A stretch of 64,000 nucleotides of DNA from Saccharum officinarum (taxonomy: Eukaryota > Streptophyta > Magnoliopsida > Poales > Poaceae). Position 1 is the first letter of the stretch. Every line of letters starts with the position of its first letter. Of this stretch, positions 46,424-57,898 are shown piece by piece. Under the pieces are notes generated by a model that had not been told where the DNA came from, did not search any database, and saw nothing but the letters and a program-made list of their open reading frames with translations. Location of the stretch: assembly GCA_020631735.1 (NCBI GenBank), contig CM036199.1, positions 19,199,553 to 19,263,552 of the forward strand, written 5' to 3'. Both the position numbers and the translations under genes were made by a program.

Positions 46424-46817
46424 GACTGTCCGCACTCTTCATCCTCTATACTCATCTCTAAAAGTAATATTTTGTTTTGATCATCGAGATTCTCTCCTCT
46501 ATTTCACTTTCTTCCGCATCCATCCATCATCTATATCTCATACTCTATATCAACTACCCTATATTTTATTCAACCATCTCCAACTACCATCTCTTCTCTT
46601 CTCACTATTTCTTTTTTTTATCTATTTTCTTCTCTCTTTCCACGCGGCGTGCCCTGCTGCTTCCTCCTGCTTTAGCGGAGGTCCGCTCCTACGCCAGGAA
46701 CAGCGGAAGGAAAGGGATACACTACTTTACCGGATGACATAGAGTAAGCGGCTGCAGCTCGTTTTCCTTCAAATCGCTACTACAGGACGAGACCGAGGAC
46801 GCCGCTGCAGTCGGTCT
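46424..46817. mobile_element. Harbinger-type MITE
   Basis: Left terminus GACTGTCCGCAC preceded by TTA (46421-46423); right end CCGCTGCAGTCGGTC followed by TTTAA. The interior contains CATCTATATCTCATAC and the GGATGACATAGAGTA block of the family. It abuts the next MITE. Confidence 0.6.
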
Positions 46818-46821
46818 TTAA

Positions 46822-47261
46822 GACTACCCGCAGTGGATACTCTAAAACGATACTCTAAAGCTTTAGAGTATGAGTATAGAGTAAAAACTGCTGCACTGGG
46901 TACTCTAAAACGATACTCTATCATTTCTCTCACTCTATATTTAGAGTAGTACTGTGCTTACTCTATACTCTGTAGTGGCGGACCCCGCTAGCTAAACAAA
47001 GGAAAAAATGCTATAACTCACAAACCAAAAATCCAAATTAAATTTCGATTGCACCATTAAATTCGTCTCAATAAATCCTTCAAAACTAGATTACACATGG
47101 ATATATTTAGATAAAGTGACAAGTCGGTCCCATAGTGAATAGAGTGGATAGAGGATGATATAGAGGATGGATGGGTGCGGGAAAATTGAGTATAAAGGAG
47201 AGAATCTTACTGACTAGGACGTATAGAGGATGAATATAGAGGTCCATGAACGCGGGTAGTC
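46822..47261. mobile_element. Harbinger-type MITE
   Basis: Termini GACTACCCGC and GCGGGTAGTC are perfect inverted repeats. TAA flanks on both sides (46819-46821, 47262-47264). The interior matches 36488-36944 in the opposite orientation (GTTATAGC/CTATAACTC block, CCACTTGTCACTTTATC equivalent). Confidence 0.85.
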
Positions 47262-47264
47262 TAA

Positions 47265-49290
47265 GACGGTGAAAGTCTCTAAATCCTCGGTACTTGAAAT
47301 GTGTACTCCATACATGTCTAGTTAGCTAGCAAAGCTAGTCGTAATTAGTATATTGTAAGTTGTAACGCATGGGCCCGACATTTCTGCTTTATGTTTTCTT
47401 CTTTTTTCGGCAGCACCTATCTTGACCTTTTGGAAGTAGAGTATTTCTGAATTTTGATCCGCATGCAAGCATGCAGCTCAATGGGAGTACACCAGTTCAG
47501 TCATGTGTTTATGGATGATGGAACAAGCACTAAGCTAATGCTCACTCACTCTGCATGTTATTGTAGCCGCAAGTAGTATATGTAGCAGTAGTAAAATATT
47601 TGCCGCGAAAGTGCAAAGCTAAATAATAACCAGTGTTCCATAAAAAAAGCATGGTTATGATCCAGCATGTTCAGATAACAGCTACCAACAGATTTGGAGA
47701 ATAAAATCTCGCAAAGCGACGCCCCCAAAATGGTGGAGGTTAGAGACAAACTTTCTCGGAAAAAGAATAGTTTTCAGGACAAACTCTTTGCGCTTACCAT
47801 CCGAACAGAGACAAGATTGCAGCGTAGTGTTGCGTCCTGCTGCAAAAACTAGCTAGTGTCCTGAAACGAGAGTAAAAACAAGCATTACGACACCCATTCA
47901 GCTGTTCCACCAAGAGCTATAGGACGCGTGCCACTGCACGTTCTGCACGTTCCAAAAAAGGGCTTTCTTTGATCCAATCCCAGCACGTTCTGCCCAAAAC
48001 CGTTGGATTAGGGAAAGATTATTAGCCTCCAACATGCATGTAATAATGGGAGATAAAGCTAAGAAGACAGCGACAAATCTCAGATAAAATATGGTGAGTG
48101 AGTGAATATGATGTAGCTAGCTCTCTCCGAGCACGTCTCAGAAAAGGCAGATGTGAGGATCATGGCCCAATCTCTGCGTGTTCCCCAAGTACTATACGAT
48201 CGGAGCGCTCCGGCCACTTAATCTTAGGCAAGCAAATTTAACAGGTTTTAATTTGGGCAGGCCTGAGTGCTGCTTTGCATGAGCCCTGTTGCTCTTGGTC
48301 CCCCGCCAGCCAGCTCTGTAGCCGCCGCCCTAGAATACAATTACATGTTAGGTTTAGTGTTAGCCTATGCATTCAGCTCGGATCTCAAAATGTTCGGCGT
48401 TCGCAAAGAAAATTAGTCAACTTGTGATTTGTGAAGCAAGCCGGCCTGGAATGGCGCTGCGAGGGTGCAAGGAATATCATGGCGGCAGCCATGTCGTTTG
48501 AGTGGAGAGGCGGCAAAGAATATGTGTTATCTATGTTTATGCCCCTGGCCTATTTTTCCTGTGTCACACACTACTTTCTTTTTCATTTTTTTTAAATAAA
48601 ACTTGCTTTTCGAAGCCCAATGTTTGCCGGTTCAAAGATTAGGCTTCTCCAATTTGCCATCCTGACCACTGGATTCGCCAATTTGCCAAAAATAAGGGTG
48701 CTACTTTGATTATCCTGCCATTTTGTTATTTTTAATTTATTTTTATCTTTTTCAGAATCCAGCCATGTGGATGTGGAGATGACCATCTTGCCCGTTATAT
48801 ATTTACACTTCCAAATTTCACCGACGCCTAGTCGTTGCATGTTCCTTTTACTCGGAGAAAGCCACACTGCCGCGCCCAATAGCCGAGTGCAAACGCTTAC
48901 ACGCGCCCATCCGTTCTGTCACGCGGCATTCCACTCCGCTTCCCTGGTCTCTCTTTTAAAAAAAATCCTGACTCCGGCACACCGTCGTCGCCATCCACCA
49001 CGGCGCCTGGCCCGTACCTCAGGCGCCTTTGTCCCCTGCAGGGAGGAGGTATCCTCCGCCAAAGTACGTTGCTAGCCACCCCACCTACCGCAGCTACCGC
49101 TGGACCCGAACGCTGGCGCCTCGCCCTCCGCCTCCAAGCTCCATGCGCGTGCTCGCCGACTGCAGCGGCGCCTCTGTCCCTGCCGCGCTATGCCGTGCTC
49201 CGTCCTCCGCCGCTACCAGGCCACACCACCATCCTCGGCTGCCAGTGGCCGGAACCAGCCGTTTCCCGCTCTGCTATGCGTCGCACGGAA
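47265..49290. other. Intergenic, nothing recognised
   Basis: Two kilobases without a supportable gene. A GC-richer stretch at 48890-49280 has open frames on both strands but no domain. Confidence 0.45.
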
Positions 49291-49294
49291 AGAA

Positions 49295-49735
49295 TGATGA
49301 AAAACACATGTTGCAAGCGTACGTTTCAAGTGTTTCAGATGTTTCAGAGATATGTTGCAAGTGCTTCAGATGGATGTTGCAAAAGTAGATCGTGATGTTA
49401 CATATGTTGCGATGTTTGTACACATGTTATAAGTTTCTGTTTTAATGTTTCATCTATTCTTTCCCGACGTATGTTGAAAGTGTGTTTATCTCGATGTTGC
49501 ATATATTTTCACTCATATGTTACAAGTTTTTATTTGCATGTAGCATATGTTGCACTGGCTACACGTATGTTGCAAGTGTAAGTTTCAAATATTTCAGCAG
49601 TTTTAAACGTATGTTGCAAGTGTTTCATCTGGATGTTGCATATGATGAGGTGCCCATACACATATGTTGCAAGCGTATGTTGTAAATATTTCATCTGTTT
49701 CGAACGTATGTTGCAACAAATGCTTTATGTTACAA
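49295..49735. repeat. TGTTGCAA-rich interspersed repeat
   Basis: Words of the form CGTATGTTGCAAGTGTTTCA and GGATGTTGCATATG recur about a dozen times with irregular 30-60 bp spacing. Such blocks are widespread in grass intergenic DNA and belong to an unidentified transposon class. Non-coding. Confidence 0.7.
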
Positions 49736-49849
49736 TTGTTCCATGAGTAAGCGTAGCGAGGGAGCACAGACGGAGGTGGTCCCCTCGGGCGCAGCGATCC
49801 CCTCGTGCATGCGGGAAATGAAGCGGGCATGGCAGGAGGCGCGGAGTAC

Positions 49850-50095
49850 AAAGCTATATCCATGATTGTGGCAGCAAGCGCGGAGCACAAAGCTGCATCT
49901 ATGGGCGGGCAGCAGGCGCAAAGCGCGAGGCGAAGCGAAACACGAAGCTGCATCTATGGGCGAGTAGCAGACCTAGAGCACGAGGTGAAGCAGAGCATGA
50001 AGCTGCATCTATGAGTGGACAGCAGGCGCGGAGCATGAGACGAAGCGGAACCCGAAGCTGCATCTATACAAGAGCAGACGCAGAGCACGAAGGTA
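49850..50095. repeat. 55-bp tandem repeat
   Basis: AGCTGCATCT recurs at 49891, 49946, 50001 and 50056, an exact 55-bp period; a diverged, shorter unit precedes at 49852. Each unit also holds GCAGCAGGCGC and GGAGCAC-like words. Confidence 0.85.
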
Positions 50096-50656
50096 CCATA
50101 GACGTTCTGCGAGTATTATTATTATTCAGACAGGCGGCAGGTGCGGACGTCCGAACGGACGCCACATTGCTGGCAGCGCACGTCCGCCGCGCCTCCGCAG
50201 GCCCGGATCCACAACCTGCCCGCCGCTCGTCGATAGGCCATCGAGCAAGGACGGCGCTACTCGGGCAAACGAAAGAACCCGAGCGACGACTGAACAGAAT
50301 GGGCAATCGTGCGTGCATGAAAACGATGAGGGGATAGAGTGGTAACTGGAGTTGAAGAAACATGAGAAAAATAAATTAAATTAAATTAAATTTATAATTA
50401 AAATAACAATATGTCTGAATAATAATCAAAGGGACACGGACACACTCTTGTTTTTAGCAAATTGGTGACTCCATTGTTTAGGATATCTCTTGAAAATCAT
50501 ATCATTTTGGCTAACCCTGTTCGTTGGTTCATCATAACCGGATACCGGCCCGGACCAGACCCAGGAGGAACCGTCTAACACACTCCCGCGGGTTGCATCG
50601 GTCTGTGGGTTTACCCGAGAAACCAGCTTGACCCGGCATTTGTACAGATGGGGACC
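50096..50656. other. Intergenic, nothing recognised
   Basis: Contains GGACGTCCGAACGGACG near 50147, a word common at the ends of unclassified grass repeats. No gene. Confidence 0.4.
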
Positions 50657-50666
50657 AATTAAAATA

Positions 50667-51369
50667 GGAAAAAGTCTAAATAACCCCTTGAACTATGGAC
50701 CCTGGAACACATAACCCTCTGAACTATGAAACGGTCTAATTTACCCCCTGAACTATCCAAAACCGTCTATTTTACCCTCCGGGCGGTTTTTGACGGCGGT
50801 TTTGCTACAGTAACAACAGGTTTGCTACAGTAATGGTTGTTTTTGTCTTTTTAATTTATTTTCGCTGAATATTTGAAAAATCATAGTAAATCACAGAAAA
50901 ATCATAAAATAAAAAATCTAATTTTGTTAGACTCCACATGAGTAGATCTACACAGTAAACATATAATATGGTACGCTTTAGTACAAAGTTTTTGCTGTAA
51001 CTTTAGTCTAAATTGGATTTTCCAATTAATCTAAAGCTACAACAAAAACTTTGTACTAAAGCGTACCGTGTTATATATTCACTGTGTAGATCTACTTATG
51101 TGGAGTCCAACAAAATTAGATTTTCTATTTTATGATTTTTCTGTGATTTACTATGATTTTTCAAATATTCAGCGAAAATAAATAAAAAAGACAAAACCGC
51201 TATCACTGTACCAAACCTGCTGTTACTGTAGCAAAACCGCCGTCGAAAACCGCCCAGAGGGTAAAATAGACAGTTTTGGATAGTTCAGGGGGTAAATTAG
51301 ACCGTTTCATAGTTCAGAGGGTTATGTGTTCCAGGATCCATAGTTCAGGGGGTTATTTAGACTTTTTCC
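50667..51369. mobile_element. Hairpin element, copy H3
   Basis: Begins GGAAAAAGTC, ends GACTTTTTCC, flanked exactly by AATTAAAATA (50657-50666, 51370-51379). The two arms of about 350 bp are inverted repeats meeting near 51017. Arms hold ACTATGAAACGGTCTAA, GGCGGTTTTTGACGGCG, TTTGCTACAGTAA and AGTAGATCTACACAGT. No coding capacity. It is the cleanest copy in the window. Confidence 0.92.
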
Positions 51370-51612
51370 AATTAAAATAGGGAAAGCAAAAATCATGGTC
51401 ATCCTTGGCTCCTCGCTGAAGTCTGAACTCGGAGGCGGCGGGGAAGAAAAAGGTCGTCGCCTCTTGCCATGCGCGGGCTTGCTGCTCATAAAAGAGTCCG
51501 ACAACAACTGCTCTTGCTCATCGACAGCTCGCTTTAGCCCCGTGAATTGTTTGCGCTCTCGAGATTCTCCCGGCTTCCCTCTTCTGTTTCTTGGAGCTAT
51601 TCTACTGGCAAG

Positions 51613-52090
51613 TGTTGGACTGATCTCTCCACCGAGTGGCCCAACGGCTACTTGGGCCCTTGGTCACGCGTCCTGATGGGGGTGCCCAACCCTAAATGGT
51701 TGGTGGCCCCCCGTCACACTGCGCAATATAAATAGGTGGAGGTGTTGGCGGCTCGAGGTACGAGGTTCTCCGCAGTCACTCTCCCCACCGACAACCCTAA
51801 CTCCGATCTACAGAGGGTGCACAGCCAGTGACGGGAAGCCACCACTGTCTTTACCGCCACCGCCGCGACACCACCACGACGCCCGCGCCGCCGTGTCTTC
51901 CTCCCCTCCAATGAACGAGATGGTGGCCACCGGATCGAGCTCCAACGCCACCGCCCCTTCCACCGATGGTCTACTCGATCTCACTTCCTCCTCTCTCTCA
52001 GATCCAGTAGATCATGTTCTAGGTACTTTGAATCAAGAAATGCAAATAGGTTTCCCTCTGTACTACTCCTAGTGATGTTTTAATCTAACA
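51613..52090 (+). repeat. Ty1-copia 5' LTR
   Basis: 478 bp from TGTTGGA to TCTAACA (imperfect inverted termini). A TATA-type box, AATATAAATAGG, lies at about 51723-51734. It is immediately followed by the primer binding site. Confidence 0.8.
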
Positions 52091-52091
52091 A

Positions 52092-52102
52092 TGGTATCAG
52101 AG
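52092..52102 (+). other. Copia primer binding site
   Basis: TGGTATCAGAG, the standard initiator-Met tRNA complement, two bases after the LTR. Confidence 0.85.
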
Positions 52103-53309
52103 GACTGGATCTAGGAGTAGATCCAGTTGGGGAAATACAAACACCGGTTCAGATTTCGGATTGGAAAAAACTTGAACAAATCCTAACCCTAAAGAGACAT
52201 GTGGACGGGGCTAGGGGACCTATCTGGGTCATCTCCCGCCGTCACCACGCGCCTTTGCGCGGGCAACGCTTGCCGTCGGTTCACCGGCGTGTGGGACGCT
52301 GATCGTGTCGCCGTTTACCGGCGCGCGGGATGGAGCCACCGCCACCGTCGTGGCGCGCTGGCTGAGGGTAGCACCCGCAAGGCCGCTCAACGGCGGCGAG
52401 CTCAGCCTCGGGTGAGCTCGTGCGCCAGCGAGGGGTCTAGTGGTGGCGTCGTTTCCTCTCCTGCGGCTGCGGCTGTTCTCTGCTGCTACTATGTTGTGCG
52501 GCTGAGAGAGAATGGGGGAAGGACTGAGAATGGCTCTAGGGTTTGAGAACAGGCATAGCTACGTTTTGTCACTCCGAAGAGGACGGACCACCGTTCGATC
52601 TTGATCGACGGTCGATAGCGGCAGGGGCAAAAGCAGCCCAGGCGGGGCGACGCTTTCTCGGCCCAGGCCCAGTTTGCGGCCTGGGCGCATGGAGCGCCAG
52701 CGAGCGCGCGCGAGTGGGCCAAGTGGGCCGCTGTTGCTGTGCAACGTGCATTGCGCGCGAAAGCTGGCTTGGGCCGCGGGACTGCTGGGCCGAAATGGCC
52801 TGAAGTCAAAGTTTGTGGTTTTTTTATTTTCTAGAAGCAAATCTTGATGCATATTTTGATGAATTTTGATTCAATTTTGATGCAAATTTCTATGCAAATT
52901 TTTATCCAACGATATTGTTTGTTCAGACAACAGTAAAGTTATTTTAGTGCTTCTGAAAAATATTACTATAAGAATGTTTACGTATTCCGCTGCGTATTCA
53001 CAGTTATTGCTTTCATTATTAAATTCGAACCAACAGGATAATTTAATTTTAAAAAATGATTTTGTTTCAGAGATTATAATATTGTTATTATTTTGACCAA
53101 CATCAACTAATAGCAATATTATGATGATATTATGAGTTTAATCATACATTAATTCTATTTCTGCCCAACGGTGATGTAGAATTAGTGTAAAAAGGATAAA
53201 TTGTATGTTTTAATTTTGACCACCGTTGGAACTAAAGCATGCAATTATTGTTGTTGTAATTATGTTCTCACTTTACATAATTTTTGTTTTCAAGAGGTTA
53301 CTCCTTGAT
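52103..53309 (+). other. Copia leader region
   Basis: Untranslated leader between the primer site and gag. It has a GC-rich first half and an AT-rich second half. No recognisable host gene fragment. Confidence 0.5.
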
Positions 53310-55526
53310 GGGCTTCATCAAAGATATTCCTCCACTCAAAGGTGACAACTACACCGAGTGGAATAAAAAGATTGACCTCGCTTTTGTCTTGGTCAAGATG
53401 GACTAGGTAGTCATCACACCGTGCCCCATTGAACCTGTGACACCGGTGAGGGAGACTAATGAATCTGATGCTGATTGGCAAAAGAAAGAGAGACCATACT
53501 CCCATACAGATGGCATATGACCTGCAAAAGCTAAAGTGGGTCAATGCTAATAAAAAGTGTGTGGCTCTCATAAAGAATAAGATTGAGTCTACAATAATGG
53601 GCTCAATCCAAGAGTGTGACACTGTCACCGAGTACCTAGAAAGAATAAAGAGTCAGTTCTATGGCTCTTCAAAGACATATGCTACTCAGCTGATAAAGCA
53701 GCTGATGACAGAAAGGTACTCTAGAGGTGGAAATCACACTGGCATAAGAGAGCACATATCAAAGTTGAATCACTTGAACAATAAGCTAAAACTAATGGAT
53801 TTGGCTCTTAAGGAAGAGTTCCTTGTCCATATGATTTTTGCTTCTTTACCAAAAGAGTTTGACACATTTATTGTCAATTACAACATTCAGCTCAAAAAAT
53901 AGGATCTAGAACGTTATATGGCAATGTGTGTGCAAGAGGAAGAGAGAATAAAGGCCGCCAATGGTGGTACTCTTAGTTTTTGTTAAAGATAATAAGAGAA
54001 AGAATGTCAATGCCAATGTTAACTCTCCCTCAAAGCCAAAGGGCAAGGGCCCCGTGCAGCATCAGGCTTAGCAGAATAGGTTCGTAGTGAACAAAGATCA
54101 ATGCCTCTACTGCAAGAAGGAGGGACATTACAAGAAAGATTGTCCTGAATTCTTAAAGATGATCATGGCAAAGAAAGGTAAGAACATTATTACGTTTATA
54201 AATGAATGCATGTATGTACAGTATTCTAAATCTACTTGGTGGATTGACTCAGGCGCAACTGTTCATGTTGCTAATTCTTTACAGAGATTCCGTTCGATGA
54301 GGACTACACAAAGAAGTGAAAGACACGTTAAAGTCACGAATGGAGTCCAAGCAGATGTCGAAGCTGTTGGTGATGTCTCTCTAAAGCTTGTTGATGGCTT
54401 TATTCTTTCACTTAGAGATGTTTTATTTGTTCCTTCATTGCAAAGAAACTTGATTAGTGTGTCATGTTTGGACAATGATGAATTTGATTACCATTTTGGA
54501 GATGGCAAATGTGACATATTGTGTAATAATAAATGTGTTGGTCTTGCTTGTCAAAAAGAAGATCTTTATTTGTTATCACTTCATGAAAATACGAATTCCA
54601 TGTGTGATGTAAATGAGGACGTATCCTCGTCTACGAATGCGAATAGAAAACGAAAGAGAACTCAAGATGCATCGTCGAAATTATGGCACTGTCGTTTAGG
54701 CCATATTTCAAGGGGGAGAATAGAGGTACTAGTTATGAATGAAATTCTTCCTCCATTAGAGTTCTCAGACTTAGAACAATGTAGAGAATGTATTAAGGGA
54801 AAATACACAAAGAAAATTAAAAAGGACGCTAAACGAAGCACATGAATTTTAAAGATAATCCACACAGACATTTGTGGTCCTTTTCATGTGAAAACTGTGG
54901 ATGGTTATGACTCGTTCATAACATTCACACATGATTACTCCTGGTTTGACTATATTTATCTAATTGAAGAAAGAACAGAAGCGTTGGAAAAATTTAAGAT
55001 ATTTAAGGCTAAAGTTGAAAATCAACATAATTTAAAGATTAAGATAGTCCGATCTGATCGTGGTACGGAGTACTACGGTCGGCATACCTCATATGGTCAA
55101 GTTCCTGAACCTTTTGCAAGGTTCTTACAGGAGAATGGCATAGTAGCCCAGTATTCTATACCGAACGAACCTTAGCAGAATGAAGTAGCTGAAAGGTATA
55201 ACCGTACTCTAATGGATATGGTGCGTAGTATGATGAGCTACTCTAACTTGCCATTGAGTCTATGGATGGAGGCGTTAAAAACCATCATTCATATTCTAAA
55301 TAGAGTACCAAGTAAGTCGGTGCCCAAAGCACTGTATGAATTGTGGACAGAAAGAGTACCCTCACTAAAACACTTACGTGTGTGGGGGAGTTATACTGAA
55401 GCAAAAGTGTTTAACCCAAATGTTAGAAAGCTAGATGTGGCAGAACCTCCTAAATTATATGGCTCACATGTACTTATCATTGTCTTAAAGACCTCTAACA
55501 ACATACACGTGTACCGCAGAACTTAA
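53310..55526 (+). pseudogene. Ty1-copia gag-protease-integrase, decayed and truncated
   Basis: Starts MGFIKDIPPLKGDNYTEW, the copia gag opening; an in-frame TAG follows at 53404-53406. Next come the UBN2-type gag core (EYLERIKSQFYGSS, HISKLNHLNNKL), a CCHC knuckle (CLYCKKEGHYKKDC), protease (WWIDSGATVH), GAG-pre-integrase (LWHCRLGHIS, CRECIKGKY) and the integrase core ([25 protein letters not shown]). Further stops lie at 54843-54845 and 55174-55176, plus a frameshift near 53500. The frame ends after [11 protein letters not shown] at about 55437; reverse transcriptase, RNase H and the 3' LTR are missing. Confidence 0.9.
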
Positions 55527-55527
55527 G

Positions 55528-57898
55528 AAGTCTGTCGGGTGTCCTCGGAAAACCCGAATCATCCACGATGTTCCGAGCAGGATCACATTTCAGAGGCATC
55601 ACAGTACTATAACATTTTATATAATAAATTACATCAGAGTAAAAGTGCAAAAGTCTTACATAACATAAGTTTACAGACCCTTTGTTCCAAACTTACAAAT
55701 CTTAAGTTTAGTTATTACAACCATAGTAGTGGAGTATCATTAGTAACTTTATTACAAACCACCAAAACGTGATGCTCTGCCCAAGAGCCAAACAAACTAC
55801 TCGTCGTCGCTTACCGCAAAGACGGTCATGCAGTAGGGTCTGAAACAAACCTGCTCATGAGACGCACCTGCAACAGGGGTTCAACAAACCCTGAGTACAA
55901 AAGTACTCCACAAGACTTAACTGACAAAAAAGGATAGAGTAGACTCAGGAATGCAGGCTCATGGGGGAATCAAGGTAAGGTTCCAGCGAGATTCAAAGTT
56001 TTTTTTGCATAAAAGTTACTAATAGTGAATCCTTATGATCAATGTTTTATTTCATCATTAATCATCAACAGAATGTAAGTGATTCTAATCTAGATCAGAT
56101 AATTCATACCACTTGTTCTTATTCTCCGACCAATGTTCCACTTATTAACTACGATGTAGGTCAGGCGATCGAGTCTCCTTAACCGAGGAGCAACGATGAT
56201 TCGAATCGATTATACCCAGCTGGGGATCTCTAACCCCACGACATATATAGGACTCTAACCGACATATATCAACCCGAGAGTACAGTACACCTTCAATCCA
56301 GCCATTGGCCACGAGGGTACACACTACTCTTGCCATCTCTCCACTCCTAGTGCGCGGTTGGCCGTTCACATGATAGAATGACCGAGGTCTTAGGCTTACC
56401 GGAGCATGCAGTCAGTTACAAAGTCTTGAAACACAGGCGGACCTACAACGATACGGTCCTTAACCGACATAATCGGAGACACTACATTGGGACTCCTTTT
56501 TCGATGCAAGTCCACCAACCGATCTCGAATTAACATCATAATTTCATTCATTTAGTTGTTTCACAACAACCCTTCAGACTTTGCTAAATATTTTTAAAGT
56601 TTTCTCATTAAGCAAGGCTAAACGTACTAAGTATTTTCAAATAAAACAGTAACAAGGATAATATGGAAGTGTCAAGGATGGTAATGCAGTAATTAGGTTA
56701 TCACTCAACTCCTATCACCAAATGCAACAAAGCATTAATAAAGTGATGTAAAGCTTTTCAAAACACAAGGAATGTTTAAATGCATCCGGGGCTTGCCTTA
56801 GTCGACGGGAAGTTTGGGTTCCGGGTCAGTACCACAAATGTCAAATCCCACCTCTACGGACGTCAGCTCTTCCTTGGGACGGATTCAACTTCAGAAATCT
56901 CCTCGTTCACGGGGACTACACGCGATGATAACATACGCTCAATATGATGAAGTACGAAACATGATGCTCGGTAGATACAGAACATAATTACAAAGTCGAG
57001 TACAACTTTCCTTCATGGTACCGTTGTAAACAATAACACTAACCTAATTCAAAAGTAGAGTTTCATTAGTTTAACTACTTCGTTAATGACTTTCGTTAAT
57101 CACATAAAATAATACCAAATAAGCCCTAACAATGATAATTCTGAGAGCTCAACCAATTAATTAAAGATGCTAAAGGTCATTAAGTGTTAATAACCCAAAG
57201 TCAACACTCAATCATAAAGTCAAACAACCCTTAGTCATTAAGCTCTAATTACAAAATTAATTAATTAATTAAGCATAAATTAAGAATAAAATCAACTTTG
57301 TCTAATTAAGCTTAAATTTTTATTTTAGGAAGCTTACATCATAACTAAGTGGTAAAACAATTTTCATAATTTTTGGATAATTAATGAAGCCTGGAAAAAT
57401 TATGGAAAGCCATTTATTAATTAATTGAGAGAATTAAATAACTTACAAAGAGTAATCAAAATTGACATTTCATATTTTTCCTAAATAGTATACAGTACAG
57501 AAAGGATTCACAAAAATTCTCAATAATTTTGGAGCTCTAGAAATTTCATAAGGAAATAAACAAAAACTGCTACTATTTCACATTTTTGAAAAAGAAAAAC
57601 AAAATCGACAACACGGACAAGCCGTTAGAGATCAAATTGAAGGCATAGGAAGGTACAGTAGCTCACCACGATTACCATGGCGTGCTTGGTGAAGGCGGAG
57701 ATGGACCGGAGGACCAGGCCACGGTGAGGCAGTGGTGACGACGCTTGTGATCGGAGGTGGAGAAGGAGGCGCAACGCGGGTGCTCCGAGCGGAATTGGCT
57801 GGTGCGAGCAGCCCTAAGAGATGCACAGGAGTGAGGTGAACTCAATGACGCGGTTGCTTTAGCCGGATGCGGCTCGACGGTGGCAGCAGTGAGCGGTT
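55528..57898 (-). repeat. Very long LTR-type sequence, inverted relative to the next
   Basis: The reverse complement shares ordered words with 57899-61769: TTAAGGACCGT, AATCGATTCGAATC, CAGCTGG and the GTTTGTAATAACTA-type block near its end. I therefore read it as a diverged LTR of the same family in the opposite orientation, missing its first few hundred bases. Non-coding apart from a short GC-rich leader-like stretch near 57650-57890. It cuts off the copia element at about 55527. Confidence 0.55.
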
